Of a stretch of DNA of 64,000 nucleotides, positions 10,204-22,115 are shown piece by piece; the stretch's first letter is position 1; each line of letters begins with the position of its first letter. The stretch spans positions 75,886,452 to 75,950,451 of the forward strand of contig NC_090757.1 in NCBI RefSeq assembly GCF_036898095.1. The letters run 5' to 3'. The notes below the pieces were generated by a model. The model searched no databases. It was not told where the DNA came from and saw only the letters and a program-made list of their open reading frames with translations. The translations under genes were made by a program, and so were the position numbers. This stretch comes from Palaemon carinicauda. Lineage: Eukaryota; Arthropoda; Malacostraca; Decapoda; Palaemonidae.

Positions 10204-10204
<1 letters not shown>
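9827..10204 (+). repeat. Right terminal inverted repeat, DIRS copy 1
   Basis: Complement of 1389-1732 plus a right-only extension (ATGGCCATCTTACCC to AAAATCCGTT). A 25-30 nt poly-A tract lies between the ICR and this repeat near 9745. The unequal extension of the right repeat is typical of DIRS1-like elements. Confidence 0.92.

Positions 10205-10274
<70 letters not shown>
10205..10274. repeat. (TA)n microsatellite, right flank of DIRS copy 1
   Basis: TA run directly continuing from the DIRS right end. Confidence 0.97.
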
Positions 10275-10275
<1 letters not shown>

Positions 10276-11540
10276 TATACCTCTCCAAATAATATCCTAA
10301 CAATACAAAAAATCCTATCAACACTAAATTGCTCAAAACCTTCACTCAAAACACGGCCTGTTATCACGAATATTTAGAACAGATTTGCTCGATCCCAAGG
10401 GTCTGGGCACCAAAACTATATATGATCGGCGTTCAAAACCTAGAAATTATCGAAAAATATCACAAATTTCACATAAACCTGGTTAATACGGCAACATATT
10501 CCTGCGGACTTATACTAAAGATTCATCAAACTGGCTTACAACTTCGTATATCCCGCGAACAAGTACTACAAACTATTACCAACTTGGCTCACAACACCAA
10601 ATACACTGCCGACATATCCTGGTCACGGCACCAAATTTCGTTACTTATTAGGGTCAAACAAGAAACAACATATAATGACTTCAGTCAATTACAGAAATTA
10701 CTAATTACCTGATTCGTTTAAGAGAACTCAAGACCCTTTCTCTACATAAAGAAATTCATTGCGTTGTGTTACAAAAACAAATGGACATACTATATTCCAT
10801 TGTGCCTTTTCCCACCAATTATTACTTACTAGTTTCATATGAAGTCCTTGCCGAGTTCGGATTACAATAAGCACAGGTAAACCACGATACCATTAATATA
10901 TATTTAGTTTTACCCAATCACGGAATCCCATGCACAGATATGCATATCCCTAGCGATTTATCCCATTCAAGGCAATTAAATAATATATAATACTCATCCA
11001 AACATCGGTTGACTAATTCATCTACTTCATTAAATGCTGGGAAGGAACGGCATCGTTAATCAAAGGGAAATTCTCTTCACTCTGATTAAGTTCTCCAAAC
11101 CACGCTACATACGTTGAGAAGTGACAGGCAGCAACTGTGACCGTTACCTCTGTTGTAAAAATAATGCGTTCGCTCTCTCTCCCAAAGCCACGACTTCCGC
11201 CTCGTTCGCTCACGACAAAAGAAACAACAAAACGAACGAAACTATCAAACAACTTACATCGCATTGTTAACCTTGGTAACAATGCTTATTACAATTAAAT
11301 ATGAATAAAACATTCATTTGTACACAAACCTGCACATTTCCACTTAACGCAATGTAATATAAAGGAACATTTTCCATATACAACATGAACATAGATATTC
11401 AATAACCACTGATTTTCCATGTCGTTATTGTAAGTAACGACAGAGGAAGAACTACCCGTGCACAAAATTCCCCTCCCCTCTTCTCGTAAGCACAATATAA
11501 GACACCATTTTCAATAAAAAATTTCTCACGAGGCACATTC
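10275..11540. other. Unrecognised region with one 127-codon open frame
   Basis: An open frame at 10329-10712 (+) encodes a hydrophilic 127-residue product with no motif I recognise, and it starts with TTG rather than ATG. Remaining frames are short. The stretch lies where the integrase and 3' LTR of the neighbouring minus-strand Gypsy element would be expected, but I find neither. It may be unrelated flanking DNA or a highly decayed 3' end. Confidence 0.3.
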
Positions 11541-11731
11541 AGAAATGACAGATAACTCTCCGATTCCCCCCTTTAATCACTGCTCACACTCTTTCCATCC
11601 ATTCCTCTTTTTTCTGTCCCTCTCAGACTTCTTTTATGCCCCAACCTCCCAAATCAATCAAACCTGGATCATCAGGGCATTCATTCTGGACACCCCTGGT
11701 CATGTCCTCGGTCATCCACATATATTCCCCT

Positions 11732-13376
11732 TTACCGTTCGTATCTCTCTCTCTCTCCCCCCTCTCTCTCTTGCTCTCTCCCATCTATTGCATGTGCATC
11801 GCGAGAATTCTCATCCCGTTCTCTATTTTCTCTATTATGATGGGGGTCTTCACTATTTTGGTTACGTTCTTCGTTCCTCTTTTGTGCCCTAGTTGTTACT
11901 CCTATTACTGCACCTCTAGAGAGAGCATCAGCTACCTTGTTAGCTTTACCTCCTATGTGGTGAAAACCCTTTATATTAAACTCTAACAATCTCTCAATCC
12001 ATCTCGTTTGATGAGAGGTTAAATCATTTTTATAATACAAATGAAGTAAGGGGCGATGGTCACTTTGCAACTCAATCGACTGACCTAATAAAAAGAACCG
12101 ATGCCTCTCTAAAACCCAAAGAATAGCCAAAGCCTCTCGATCGAATGTACTATAATTCTTTTCTGCCCCTTTTAATGCCCGGGAAGCAAAACAAATGGGT
12201 ATCTCTCTGCCTTTATCATCTCGTTGAGAAACTACGCCACCAATAGCTACGCTACTTGCATCTGTTGTCACTAAAAACGGGTGATCAAATCTAGGATATG
12301 CGAGTAATTCATTGCTAGTTAAGGCAGCTTTCAAATGGTTAAAGGCCCTCTCTTCTTCCTCTCCCCAATTTATTACTTTTTGTTTCTTTAAAGCATCTAA
12401 GGGTCTCACTATCTCTCCAAAACCTCTTATGAATTTACTGTAATACCCAGCGAGCCCAAGGAAAAATCTGTAATAGCCGCTACTTTACTGAGGCAAGGGT
12501 GGATACCTACTGGGGTTATTATGTAATCTAAAAATTCGACCTGTTTACATAAAAATTTGCACTTTGACAAATTTATTTTCATGCCATTATGTCGCAATGC
12601 TTCTAAAACTTTACGAATATTATTATTATGTTCTTCGGCCGTTTTCCTTGTAATTATAAAACAAGAACATTATGGCCAATTAAGGGCGACAAAACTGCCA
12701 TCAATACTCTAGAAAAATGACTTGGAGCATTTTTAACACCGAAAGGAAGAAAATTAAACTGAAATGATTGATCATTAGCCTTAAATGCCCTTTTACATTT
12801 ACTGTCTTCCTAAATGAGTATTTGATAGTATCCAGATTTTAAATCAACTGTTGTAAAATATTTGCTATCCCATACTTTCACAAGTAATCCTTCGATTGAG
12901 GGCAATGGGAATGCATTATTCTTAGTGACTGCATTCAATTTCCCATAATCAACACACAATCTTACCGAGTCATCCTTTTTCCTAACAGCTACAATTGGAG
13001 AAGCCCAGGAGGATTCGCTATCCTTGATTATCCCTTGTTCACTTAATTTATTAATTTCCCTCTCTATCTCTTCCTGGAAATGAATGGGTACCTTTTAAGG
13101 CCTTGACCTGATCGGCTCCACCTGCCCAGTTTCAATGCTAAAGTGAAATCGATCAATCCTCCCGGGTGGCTCATCTCCAATAGCAATTACTTCGAAATAA
13201 TTATTGACAATATCACTAACTACAAGCTGATATTCTGAGGGACATAATTTTCGCGCTTGCATAATCAAATTCTGAGTGCGTTCGTCTGTGCAGGCTGGAG
13301 TTGTGGCTCCCAACATCCCATTATAAACAATTTCACTTAACTCTAATTCACACACAGAATCACTTCCTAAAAACAA
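11732..13376 (-). pseudogene. pol: Gypsy 1 pol remnant: RT and RNase H
   Basis: Reading the minus strand from 13376, a short linker is followed by a recognisable RT: VRLCVDYGKLNAVT, TTVDLKSGYYQI and FLPFGVKNAPSHF segments, broken by stops. At about 12655-12661 the sequence passes from the VLV of the catalytic strand to the IIT that normally follows the aspartates, so the YxDD box itself appears deleted. RNase H then runs intact from 12409 to 11732, with TTDASSVAIGG, a Glu in FDREALAI, SDHRPL and a KVADALSR end. An Arg/Glu-rich tail follows. No integrase zinc-binding or DDE motif appears downstream. Confidence 0.85.
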
Positions 13377-15289
13377 CTCTTTTATTTGACAAATTAACTA
13401 TCGTTATATCAGCTCTGCTCTCTTTAATTTCTGTCAAGTCCTCTAATATCATATGGGCCCAATTGTCATGGGGTTTAACAACTACCTTGGTTCCTTCCGT
13501 AAGTGGGCGACATGGGGTCACAGATATGCTCGTAAGGGTCTGGGGGGACAACACTTCACCTCTCTCAGGTACAGCTGTTACCTTACTTAAATGTCTCTCC
13601 GAGCTAACACACGCACTTACTGTCTCATGACTTTCTATCCACAAAATGTACCCTCCTGCTTTTACTGTTATTTTTTCTTTTCCCCCAAAAATGCAAATTT
13701 GATTATTAGATGTAAAGTCTATTCCTAGGATAGCCTCGATTCCTGAAATTCCCAAGGTGGGCAAGACAAAAATATCATGTGTGAACTTCACAGACCCTAC
13801 CTTAAAAAGGACGATTGATGTATGGTTTATGTGTAGTTTATTTCCTTTTGGCTTGTCAAAAACAATGGATACCACTGACTGTAGTGGATTTGAGGAGATT
13901 TTTTTTTCAATTAATGAAACACTGGCTCCCATGTCAATCAGCGCTCGGATGGATTCATCTTGCAGGTCGATCCTAACTGCTAACATTCCCAGCCGGCTAT
14001 TAAGAGATATGGGACATGGACCGATAACCTCAGCTGCCATGCCGCTGCCCCCTGGTCCTCTCCCTAGTGCTTCGGGGGTGAGGTCGGGGGTACTGATTGA
14101 GGTCCCAGTGCCTGCTCTGTCATTACTTCCTCGGCTACTGCTTGTGATGTCATGCGTGGGGGCATCGAACTCCCTTGTCTCCCCCTTCCTCTGTTTCCTT
14201 TCCCTCGGACGTTGGGCAGGGGGAGGTGTGCGTGCGCCCCAACACCCGCCCTGGGCGTTTTTTGCTGGGCACTCTCGAGATAAATGACTGTAGGCCTGAC
14301 AAGTGTAACAGCGGGGGGATCCTTGGGTGGGGCACTCCACTCGTCGGTGCCCCTCTCCCCACAGTACCAACATATGAAGACTCTCCTAATCTGCTGACTG
14401 CATTCCCCTTACCACTCTTCGGGGGTTGACTTCCTCTCATGGCTGCCAACTTCTCGGAATCGGCCCCGTTATTCCCAGTCTTTTTTTCTTCTGGCAAACT
14501 GTCTAAATTTTTTTGTATCGCACTCACTATGTCTGCTAACGAGCGATTGTCATCGAACAAATAACCGCATAAATACGGGTTTACTAATCTGCGAATATGT
14601 TTACTTGTACAGGCAATTGCCTTTATATCACCTTCTGGGAGATTGGCACTCCGGGTAGCAAACGAATCGCAATCCCGAAAAACGCAAGTTGCAAAACTAA
14701 GAATGGATTCACCTTCCCGTATTTTGGGTTGGTGATTTTCTTTTAGGTCTCCCTTTCTCGCATCAATTAAACGTTGTTTTATTTCAGTATAACTTCTTAA
14801 ACTTTCTTGTGGCCAACACATTACTTCCATTGCTGGAGCATCTTTCAGCAATCTAGTTATTTGAATAGCTTTGTCTTTTCCCGACCAGCCATATGTGGCT
14901 ACTTCAAAGTCTCTAAAAAACACTTCAATTAATTGAAAACCTTCTTTAGGTCGTTGATCATCGAAAGGCCTAACACTTGCCTGGAGTTCTGACAATTTTC
15001 GAACTACAATTTGCGTATCTTCACTCGGCTGTGCATGTGTACTTTCACTTGTGTGCGTTTGAACTTCGTTTACGTACGTCAGATATGCTGTGGTTACACT
15101 CCGCTCCTGTTCTCGTTCCACCACCAAACTGTTAATTAACTCTTCCAACTGTTCTAACTTATTTTCCAATTCTTGCGTTCTAATTACCTGTTTATATTCT
15201 TCATCGGGAATGCTATATCCCACTACTTCTTCATTCTCATCTCCTGTAGTAGCAGTGTCTGCTATGTTAGTCCTTGTGTATTTTGGCAT
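13360..15289 (-). pseudogene. gag: Gypsy 1 gag and protease, frameshifted
   Basis: Starts at ATG 15289 and reads about 379 residues of gag: an N-terminal coiled-coil-like Glu/Leu-rich part, then a capsid-like region. It then shifts frame near 14370 into the nucleocapsid and protease. One CCHC zinc knuckle is intact (CYTCQAYSHLSREC); the preceding one has lost its first cysteines. The protease motif reads ALIDMGASVSLI, with Met in place of the usual Thr or Ser after the catalytic Asp. The C-terminal end of the frame overlaps the pol remnant. Confidence 0.82.
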
Positions 15290-15359
15290 CTTGAACTTTT
15301 ATTTCACCGGCTCAAAGAACAACATCACTCACAGAATCCACAAACAGACATATTTCTTT

Positions 15360-15560
15360 TACACCTGACACCAATATGACCCGTGCAGACGGATAATGAG
15401 ATGTCGGCATACGGGGTTCTTTATTTATTACAAAAGGTTTGTTCGTTAGTACACAATACACAACTACTCTCTCAGGTGAAGGTCTCATCAACTCAAGTGC
15501 TCACCGGCAACTAACTACAGTCTTCGTTACCAAAATGCAGCCATTGCAAAACATGCTGAC
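15360..15560 (-). other. Putative primer binding site and LTR end of Gypsy 1
   Basis: On the minus strand a TGGTGTCAGGTG word follows closely after a CA-ending sequence, the usual arrangement of an LTR end and a tRNA primer site. The LTR-like part contains AATAAA. The outer LTR boundary is not resolvable because no second LTR is present. Confidence 0.45.
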
Positions 15561-15639
15561 ACATAGGTTTTTGTGGAATACTCATGAATATTGAGTTCAT
15601 TTACCTTGTTATACAAATCATCTACATACACGAATTAGG

Positions 15640-15958
<319 letters not shown>

Positions 15959-16425
15959 ATTCACCACTTCGCAGATTTTTTCCATAACCCATATATATAT
16001 ATATATACATATCGCGGATTTTCCGGAAATTTCGAAAATACCGCGATATCTGAAGACCCCAAATACGATATTTTGTTACCTGTAATTCCATTAATACTGT
16101 AATTAGTAATATCTGCTCTTACTGATTGTTCATTGCATTACATATGACATATAATTAAGCACAGAAAGAAATAAAACACGAAAAAAGATGTGATCATACG
16201 ATAATTCAGTACTGTATACAGTACGTAGTAAAATTAAATCGAACATGAAACGCAAATCAGATGCAGTCATACCATATTAGAATGGTGTAAGGCTGCTGAT
16301 GGCTACTAGTGTACTACAAATGTAATGGATGTGCTTCTTTTCCATGAATCTTTTGTATGTATACGTACGTAGTACTGCATCCAATAATATTCTTTGTTGC
16401 AAAAATCACATTTCGAATAAGCGTA

Positions 16426-16432
16426 TGAGAGA

Positions 16433-16488
<56 letters not shown>

Positions 16489-16490
16489 CA
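16426..16490. repeat. (GA)n microsatellite
   Basis: GA run with a few GATA interruptions, inside Tigger 1 upstream of the transposase. Confidence 0.97.
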
Positions 16491-16532
16491 CACACATCCT
16501 ACAACAAAAGCGTAAAATAGCGTACGTAAAGC

Positions 16533-16592
16533 TATTATTATTATTGTTATTATTATTATTATTATTGTTGTTGTTGTTAATAAAATTATTAT

Positions 16593-16625
<33 letters not shown>

Positions 16626-16664
16626 TATTATTATCATTATTTATTATTATTATTATTATTATTA
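16533..16664. repeat. (ATT)n/(GTT)n trinucleotide repeat
   Basis: ATT trinucleotide tract with GTT variants, inside Tigger 1. Confidence 0.96.
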
Positions 16665-16962
16665 CTGTACAGTATACGCGGGGGGTATCTTGTACTTTGA
16701 ATTGGTAACCTATGCATCATATAAGATGGATTGTGATTGGTTCAAGCGCTGATAGATGACAAATCAGAACTCAAGTTTTGTTATCTAGCCTGTGATTGGT
16801 GTTTTGCCCACATCTCCAACTTCCAGCCTCTGTTCGCGGCCACTTTCTCTTACGCCATATCGCTGAGTGGACGTTGTTAAGTTTGTGAACTTTAATCTGT
16901 GCTGTGTGCGACTGTTTTAAGTTGAACTTTTTGTTGAACTTTCTGTTAAATCCTACTGTACA

Positions 16963-18844
16963 ATGGCTCCCAAGCGTTCTGCTTCTACTAAGGCTGGTAG
17001 TGAGCCTAAACGCCACCGAAGGATGATGACGATTGCTGAGAAGGTGACGCTTCTCGATATGTTGAAAGACGGTAGACGTTTTGCGTCCGCAGCCCGCCAT
17101 TTTGGAATCAATGAATCCACCGTTCGCTATATCAAGAAGGACGAGGCGAACATTAGAAAGACGGCTGCAATCACCTTTAGCAGATCAGCGAAGCGAGTCG
17201 TTACCACCCGTAATAAAACGATCGTACGCTTGGAAGGTGCTTTAGCTGTGTGGATTGCCGACTGCCGGAAGAAGAACATAGCCTTGGATACGAACACCAT
17301 CCGAACAAAGGCTTTGAGCTTGTATGAGAATTTTGCGGCAAAGGAACCTCAAGACAACGATGGCAACCATGCTGAAGAAGATGATGATGTAGATGAACCT
17401 CAACCAGGGACATCCGCTGATTCCCAGCCTCAGAAACAACGTTTTTTCCGCCAGCAAAGGATGGTTCGCGAAGTTTCAGAAATGCTTCGCCCTTAAAAGC
17501 ATTTCCCTGCATGGCGAGGCTGCTTCGGCTGACACTGCCGCTGCTGAAACTTACGTGAACCAGACGTTCAAGAATATTATCGCCGAAGGTGGATACAAGC
17601 CGGAACAAGTCTTTAATATGGATGAGACCGGCTTGTTTTGGAAGAGAATGCCGTCGCGAACTTTCCTGTTCAAAGAGGAAGCCAAAGCCTCTGGCTTTAA
17701 AGCATTCAAGGATCGCGTTACCCTCGTGATGTGTGGCAATGCTGCTGGATTTTTGCTAAAGCCGGGGCTTATTTATAAGTCGAAAAATCCTCGCGTTTTG
17801 AAAAATAAAAACAAGAATCTCCTTCCCGTGTACTGGATGCATAATCCAAAAGCATGGATTACGAAGATGCTGACCTCCAACTGGCTCCACCAGTGTTTCA
17901 TCCCGCAAGTCAGCAAATATCTCGTAAAGAAGGGCTTGCCATTCAAGATCCTTCTCCTTATGGATAACGCTGGTGGACACGCAACTGATCTGTCGCATGA
18001 GGGCATTCAGGTTGAGTTCCTGCCACCCAACACCACATCATTAATTCAACCGATGGACCAGGGGGTTATCAGGGCGTTCAAGGCCCTCTACACGAAGAAT
18101 ACCTTGGCGGACCTCGTTGCGTGTGTGGATGCTGCCCAAGATGATGAGGATGAAGATTTTAACTTGAAGGCGTACTGGCGGCAGTACACCATAGCCACGT
18201 GCCTGAAGAATATTCAGAAGGCACTGCAAGAGATGAAACCTGCAACCGTGAATGCGAGCTGGAAGAAGTTGTGGCCCCAGATTGTTTACGACGACGAGGG
18301 ATTTACTCCGTCTGAAATTCAACACTCTGCAATACGCAAATCTGTGCAGTTGGCTGCCATAATTGGAGGTGACGGGTTTGGCGACATGACGACTGAAGAC
18401 GTCGACGAGTTGTTGGACTGCCATTCCCAGCCGCTAACTGACGCAGACCTAGAAGACCTGACGAAATCGGCAAGTGAAGAAGAGAGTGAAACGCAGGAAG
18501 AGACCCAAGTAAATGTCGAAGAAACGGGCTTAACATTAGAACGGCTTGCCAAGGCCTGCTACCATGCGAAGGAGTTGAAAGAAATGTTGCAAGAGTGGGA
18601 CGAGGATATGGTTCGGTCTATGCAATTCTCCAACAAGGTCGATGACAGCATGACTCCCTACAGGATGCTCTTAGAGCGAAAAAAGAAGCAGCCACAGCAA
18701 CTTCCGATCACAATGTTCTTCCAGCCTCGCAAAAAAGAGCCAGTTCCTCCTGCTAGTACGCCTTCGGAAGAAATTGAAGAAGTTTCCCAGGAAGAAGTTG
18801 AAGAGGTGTCCCAGGAAAAGACACCTCCGTCTGAAGAGACGTAA
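16963..18844 (+). pseudogene. Pogo/Tigger-family transposase, one frameshift
   Basis: DNA transposase that would bind the element ends and cut and paste it at TA sites. It starts at ATG 16963. Residues about 20-75 form a Psq-like helix-turn-helix (TIAEKVTLLDMLKDGRRFAS, then HFGINESTVRYIKK). A CENP-B-type second DNA-binding domain follows, and its KGWFAKF segment is already in the second frame. The DDE catalytic domain shows NMDETGLFW, LLLMDNAGGH and QPMDQGV, giving the three acidic residues. The C terminus is acidic and contains QLPITMFF (18698-18721), a consensus PCNA-binding PIP box. The phase changes once near a six-T run at about 17440; an extra T would account for it, so the lesion may be recent or a sequencing error. 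Confidence 0.9.
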
Positions 18845-18855
18845 AATACTACCTG

Positions 18856-18909
18856 GCTGCACAGTAGAAGACATCATCAGCTTCATCATCATCATTTCTA
18901 CTGTGCAGC
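18856..18909 (+). other. Perfect 14-bp stem-loop after the Tigger 1 transposase stop
   Basis: GCTGCACAGTAGAA at 18856-18869 pairs with 18896-18909 across a 26-nt loop of CATCAT-like sequence, starting 12 nt after the transposase stop codon. It would lie in the mRNA 3' UTR. Confidence 0.8.
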
Positions 18910-19140
18910 AAATTCATCGCCATCATCATTCAAGTTTTTCTTGAACTTCTTTCGTGGTGAGTACAGTAACAATCTTTATTTTTACTTTAATATTCTAACA
19001 TTTTAATATTTGTGCCTGTTTTATAGTTTAGTTCTGTATGCATTAAGTTAAAGGGAAGGTTTTAAAAGTCTGAAGAGTATACATGTTGTAACCTATCATA
19101 TTTTTTTAGTTTAAAATTTACATTTACGTACGTAAAACAA

Positions 19141-19153
19141 TCTCTCTCTCTCC

Positions 19154-19248
<95 letters not shown>
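19141..19248. repeat. (CT)n microsatellite
   Basis: CT run with two short interruptions within the Tigger 1 3' region. Confidence 0.97.
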
Positions 19249-19251
<3 letters not shown>

Positions 19252-19430
19252 AATTGTTTTCCTGCTTTTCTACGTACACTATGTACTGTATGATTTTATA
19301 TAGATACGGTAAATAATATTTGTAATAACATATTTTGTAAATGCTTTTACTGTAAATATCATCATTTATCACTTTCATCATGCGCGTTAAATGCCTTCTT
19401 TGTTCTGAGCGTGGTTATTTACTGAGCGTA

Positions 19431-19466
19431 CTTTATGACGCCGTCGTTTCAGGCGGCGTCATAAAG
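19431..19466. other. Perfect 13-bp hairpin in Tigger 1
   Basis: CTTTATGACGCCG at 19431-19443 pairs with 19454-19466 around a 10-nt loop. The stem is GC-rich at its inner end and stands out from the AT-rich surroundings. Confidence 0.8.
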
Positions 19467-19871
19467 AAAAACATTTCATTTGGAAGTCTTAAGAAAAATT
19501 AAGTAAAACATTGGTAATAACAAAATCAACATACTGTATACATAAATGTAATCGATACAAAAACTAACCTATACATATATGTGTACACTAAATGAGTTTG
19601 TTTCTTCATTATGATCAGAGATAAACGTAAACAAAACATTGGTTGCCATTTTTTATCGTGCTTTTTAGCGTATTTAGGAAACGCATGATATAAAATCGCC
19701 TTTAATATTTGTGCCTGTTATAGTTTAGGGTACTGTAGTACATGCATTAAGTGTTCTGTACATTAAAGGGTAGTTTGTTAACAGTACTACGTACAAGGGA
19801 AGGTTTTAAAAGTCTGAATTTACATGTTGAATAAATAGGTAAATATGGTGTCACTACTTCGCGGATTTTCA

Positions 19872-19924
19872 CCTATCGCGGCCGGGTCTGGAACCTATCT
19901 ACCGCGATAAACGAGGGTTCACTG
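19872..19924 (+). repeat. Right terminal inverted repeat, Tigger 1
   Basis: Ends CGAGGGTTCACTG, the complement of the left terminus, preceded by two Cs/Gs-rich CGCGG words mirrored in the left repeat. Confidence 0.88.
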
Positions 19925-19933
19925 CATATATAT

Positions 19934-19990
<57 letters not shown>
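19925..19990. repeat. (TA)n between two Tigger elements
   Basis: TA run with a CATA start. It is the only DNA between Tigger 1 and Tigger 2. Confidence 0.96.
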
Positions 19991-19993
<3 letters not shown>

Positions 19994-20012
19994 TAGAACC
20001 TCGGTTTACGAA
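19991..20012 (+). repeat. Left terminal inverted repeat, Tigger 2
   Basis: First 22 bp match the complement of 22524-22545 exactly. Confidence 0.93.
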
Positions 20013-20311
20013 TTTAATTCGTTCCTATTGCGAACTCGTAAACAGAAAAATTTGTATCGCGAAACGAATTTCCCCATAAGAATGTTATAAAATCGAAATA
20101 ATTAGTTCAACCCATCTACAAAAACCAATTTTCACAAATTTTTCCTTACACATACAGTACTCTACTGTACTCTACACAAAATTATTAAAATATTGCAGTC
20201 ATTTAATGATGAAAATATGGATATGCATGCACAGTAAACCTGAACTTTACCTAAGAGGAGTGTCGCTGCTGGCTTGATGGAGACGAGAGGAGGGGAAGGA
20301 GGAGGAGGGGG

Positions 20312-22115
20312 TTACTGCTTGGAGGGAGAATCTCCCTCCATGAGAACTTCAGGAACGTTGACTGGAGTTCTCTCGCGAGAATGGCGTTCACTATCACTGG
20401 TTTTGCGTTTGCGAGACTCTTGGTCGTCGTCTTTCACAGTTCTTTTCTCCCCCTTCACAAGATATTTTTCAATAGACACCTGCTTTTGTCTGTTCTTTAA
20501 AATTTTATAGAAGTGACCCACCCCATTATCGACTAATAAATTTATTGCACGGTCTGTTTCAGCCTTATTCGGGACATTTTCCTCAAGAAAACTTTTCACG
20601 TCTTCCCACTTCTTTAAAAAATCTTTTATCTCACTCGAAGACAGTGATTTTGCAGTGCCTCCCTCCTCCTCAGATGAGATTTCCTCTATTACCTCTCTTT
20701 GCTGCTGCTCGTGCAGGTCCTTCAGCTCCTCGGTGGTCAGCTGCTCCTTATGCTCCTGCAGGAGGTCGTCGATGTCATCCGTGTCCACCTCCAGCCCCAT
20801 TGCCTTGCCCAAGGACACAATATCCTCGTCAACTGCTTCCTCCTGGTTGGGTTCGAACCCCTCGAAATCCCGTTCTGCAACGGCGACGGGCCACAGTTTC
20901 TTCCAGGCGGAATTGAGGGTTCTCCTGGTGACTCCTTGCCAGGCTTTATCAATTAAAGTCAGGCAGTTGTAGATGGAGTAGTGATCCTTCCAAAACTCTC
21001 TGAGGGTAAGGTTGGTGCCCTCTGTTACTTCAAAGCAGCGCTGGAACATAGCTTTGGTATAAAGTTTTTTAAAATTTGAGATCACTTGCTGATCCATGGG
21101 CTGGAGTATTGGAGTGGTGTTGGGGGGTAGGAACTTCACCTTAATGAACTTGTATTCCTCCGCTATGTCCTCTTCAATGGCTGGAGGATGGGCTGGAGCA
21201 TTGTCCATTAACAGCAAGGCTTTGAGTGGGAGGTCCTTCTCCAGGAGGTATCTCTTGACTTCGGGACCAAAAACCTCGTTCATCCACTCAACGAAGAAGA
21301 TCCTTGTCACCCAAGCCTTCGTATTAGAACGCCACATGACGTGCAACTTTTTCTTCTGCACATTGTTCTTCTTGAAGGCTCGTGGATTCTCCGAGTGATA
21401 CACCAGGAGAGGTTTAATTTTGCAATCCCCACTGGCGTTGGAACAGAACAGCAGGGTTAGACGGTCTTTCATGGGCTTATGGCCAGGAAGGGCCTTTTCT
21501 TCTGCCGTGATATAGGTCCTCCTGGGCATTTTCTTCCAAAAGAGGCCTGTCTCATCGCAATTAAACACCTGTTGGGAAACGTAGTCCTCGGAGTCCACGA
21601 GCCTTTTGAACTCTTTCACAAAAGACTCTGCTGCCTTCGTATCGGTGCTGGCCCCCTCGCCATGCCGAACAACACTATGGATACCCGTTCTCTTCTTGAA
21701 TTTTTCAAACCAACCACAGCTTGCCTTAAAACTTTGTTTTTATGTTGATGTGCCTGGCTCACTTCTCACCAAGTCCTCGAAAATGGTTGTTGCCTTCTCG
21801 CAAATCATGTTCTCATTTACTGAAACTCCTGCGAGCTGCTTTTCATTCAACCACACCATTAATAAATTTTCTACGTCATCAAGAATAGGTGGCCGTTGTT
21901 TTGACAACGACGATACACCTTTAGCTACTTTAGCGGCCTTTATTTCTTCTTTTTTCTTTAATATTGTGCATATCGTCGACTGCGAGCGATTGAAAGAACT
22001 AGCAATGTCTTTCACGCATGCCTTGGTCATGCTTCTCGATGATCTCCTTCTTCATCTCGATCGTTATCATCAGCTTCTTCTTACTGCTTTCCTTCTTCGA
22101 CATCTTAGGAGCCAT
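20312..22115 (-). pseudogene. Pogo/Tigger-family transposase, two frameshifts
   Basis: Starts at ATG 22115 (MAPKMSKKE). The helix-turn-helix is split by a frameshift near 22005: the continuation from 22030 reads KDIASSFNRSQSTI. A second break near 21740 separates the CENP-B-like domain from the catalytic part. The frame 21619-20312 is open and carries NCDETGLFW, LLLMDNAPAH and QPMDQQV, the three catalytic acidic residues. A long acidic tail ends with QVSIEKYL (20459-20482), a near-PIP box lacking the second aromatic residue. It is a different subfamily from Tigger 1, judging by ends and protein. Confidence 0.9.

Larger units (their letters stand above)
1389..10204 (+). mobile_element. DIRS-type tyrosine-recombinase retrotransposon, copy 1 (complete)
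   Basis: About 8.8 kb with the full DIRS architecture: inverted terminal repeats (1389-1732 and 9827-10204), a long leader, three overlapping frames for Gag, RT/RNase H and tyrosine recombinase, a 3' UTR with AATAAA, and an internal complementary region at 9630-9725. That region carries the complements of both outer termini joined head to tail, the hallmark of the DIRS1 group, which replicates through a circle and integrates by YR without target-site duplication. Gag and RT frames are open and YR has a single in-frame TGA, so this is the best preserved DIRS in the window. Both flanks are (TA)n. I infer recent activity from this preservation. Confidence 0.93.
11541..15560 (-). mobile_element. 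Gypsy-type LTR retrotransposon 1, decayed, no integrase
   Basis: Minus-strand order is LTR/primer site (about 15560-15360), gag with zinc knuckles, protease, RT and RNase H, then the sequence loses similarity before any integrase. Several frameshifts and stops are present, and the RT has lost its catalytic YxDD segment. I find no matching 3' LTR, so the element is 3'-truncated. Confidence 0.85.

Noticed and set aside
11545..11986. 115-codon plus-strand frames over the Gypsy 1 pol tail
   Set aside because: Antisense to the RNase H C-terminal region; low-complexity Ser/Leu content.
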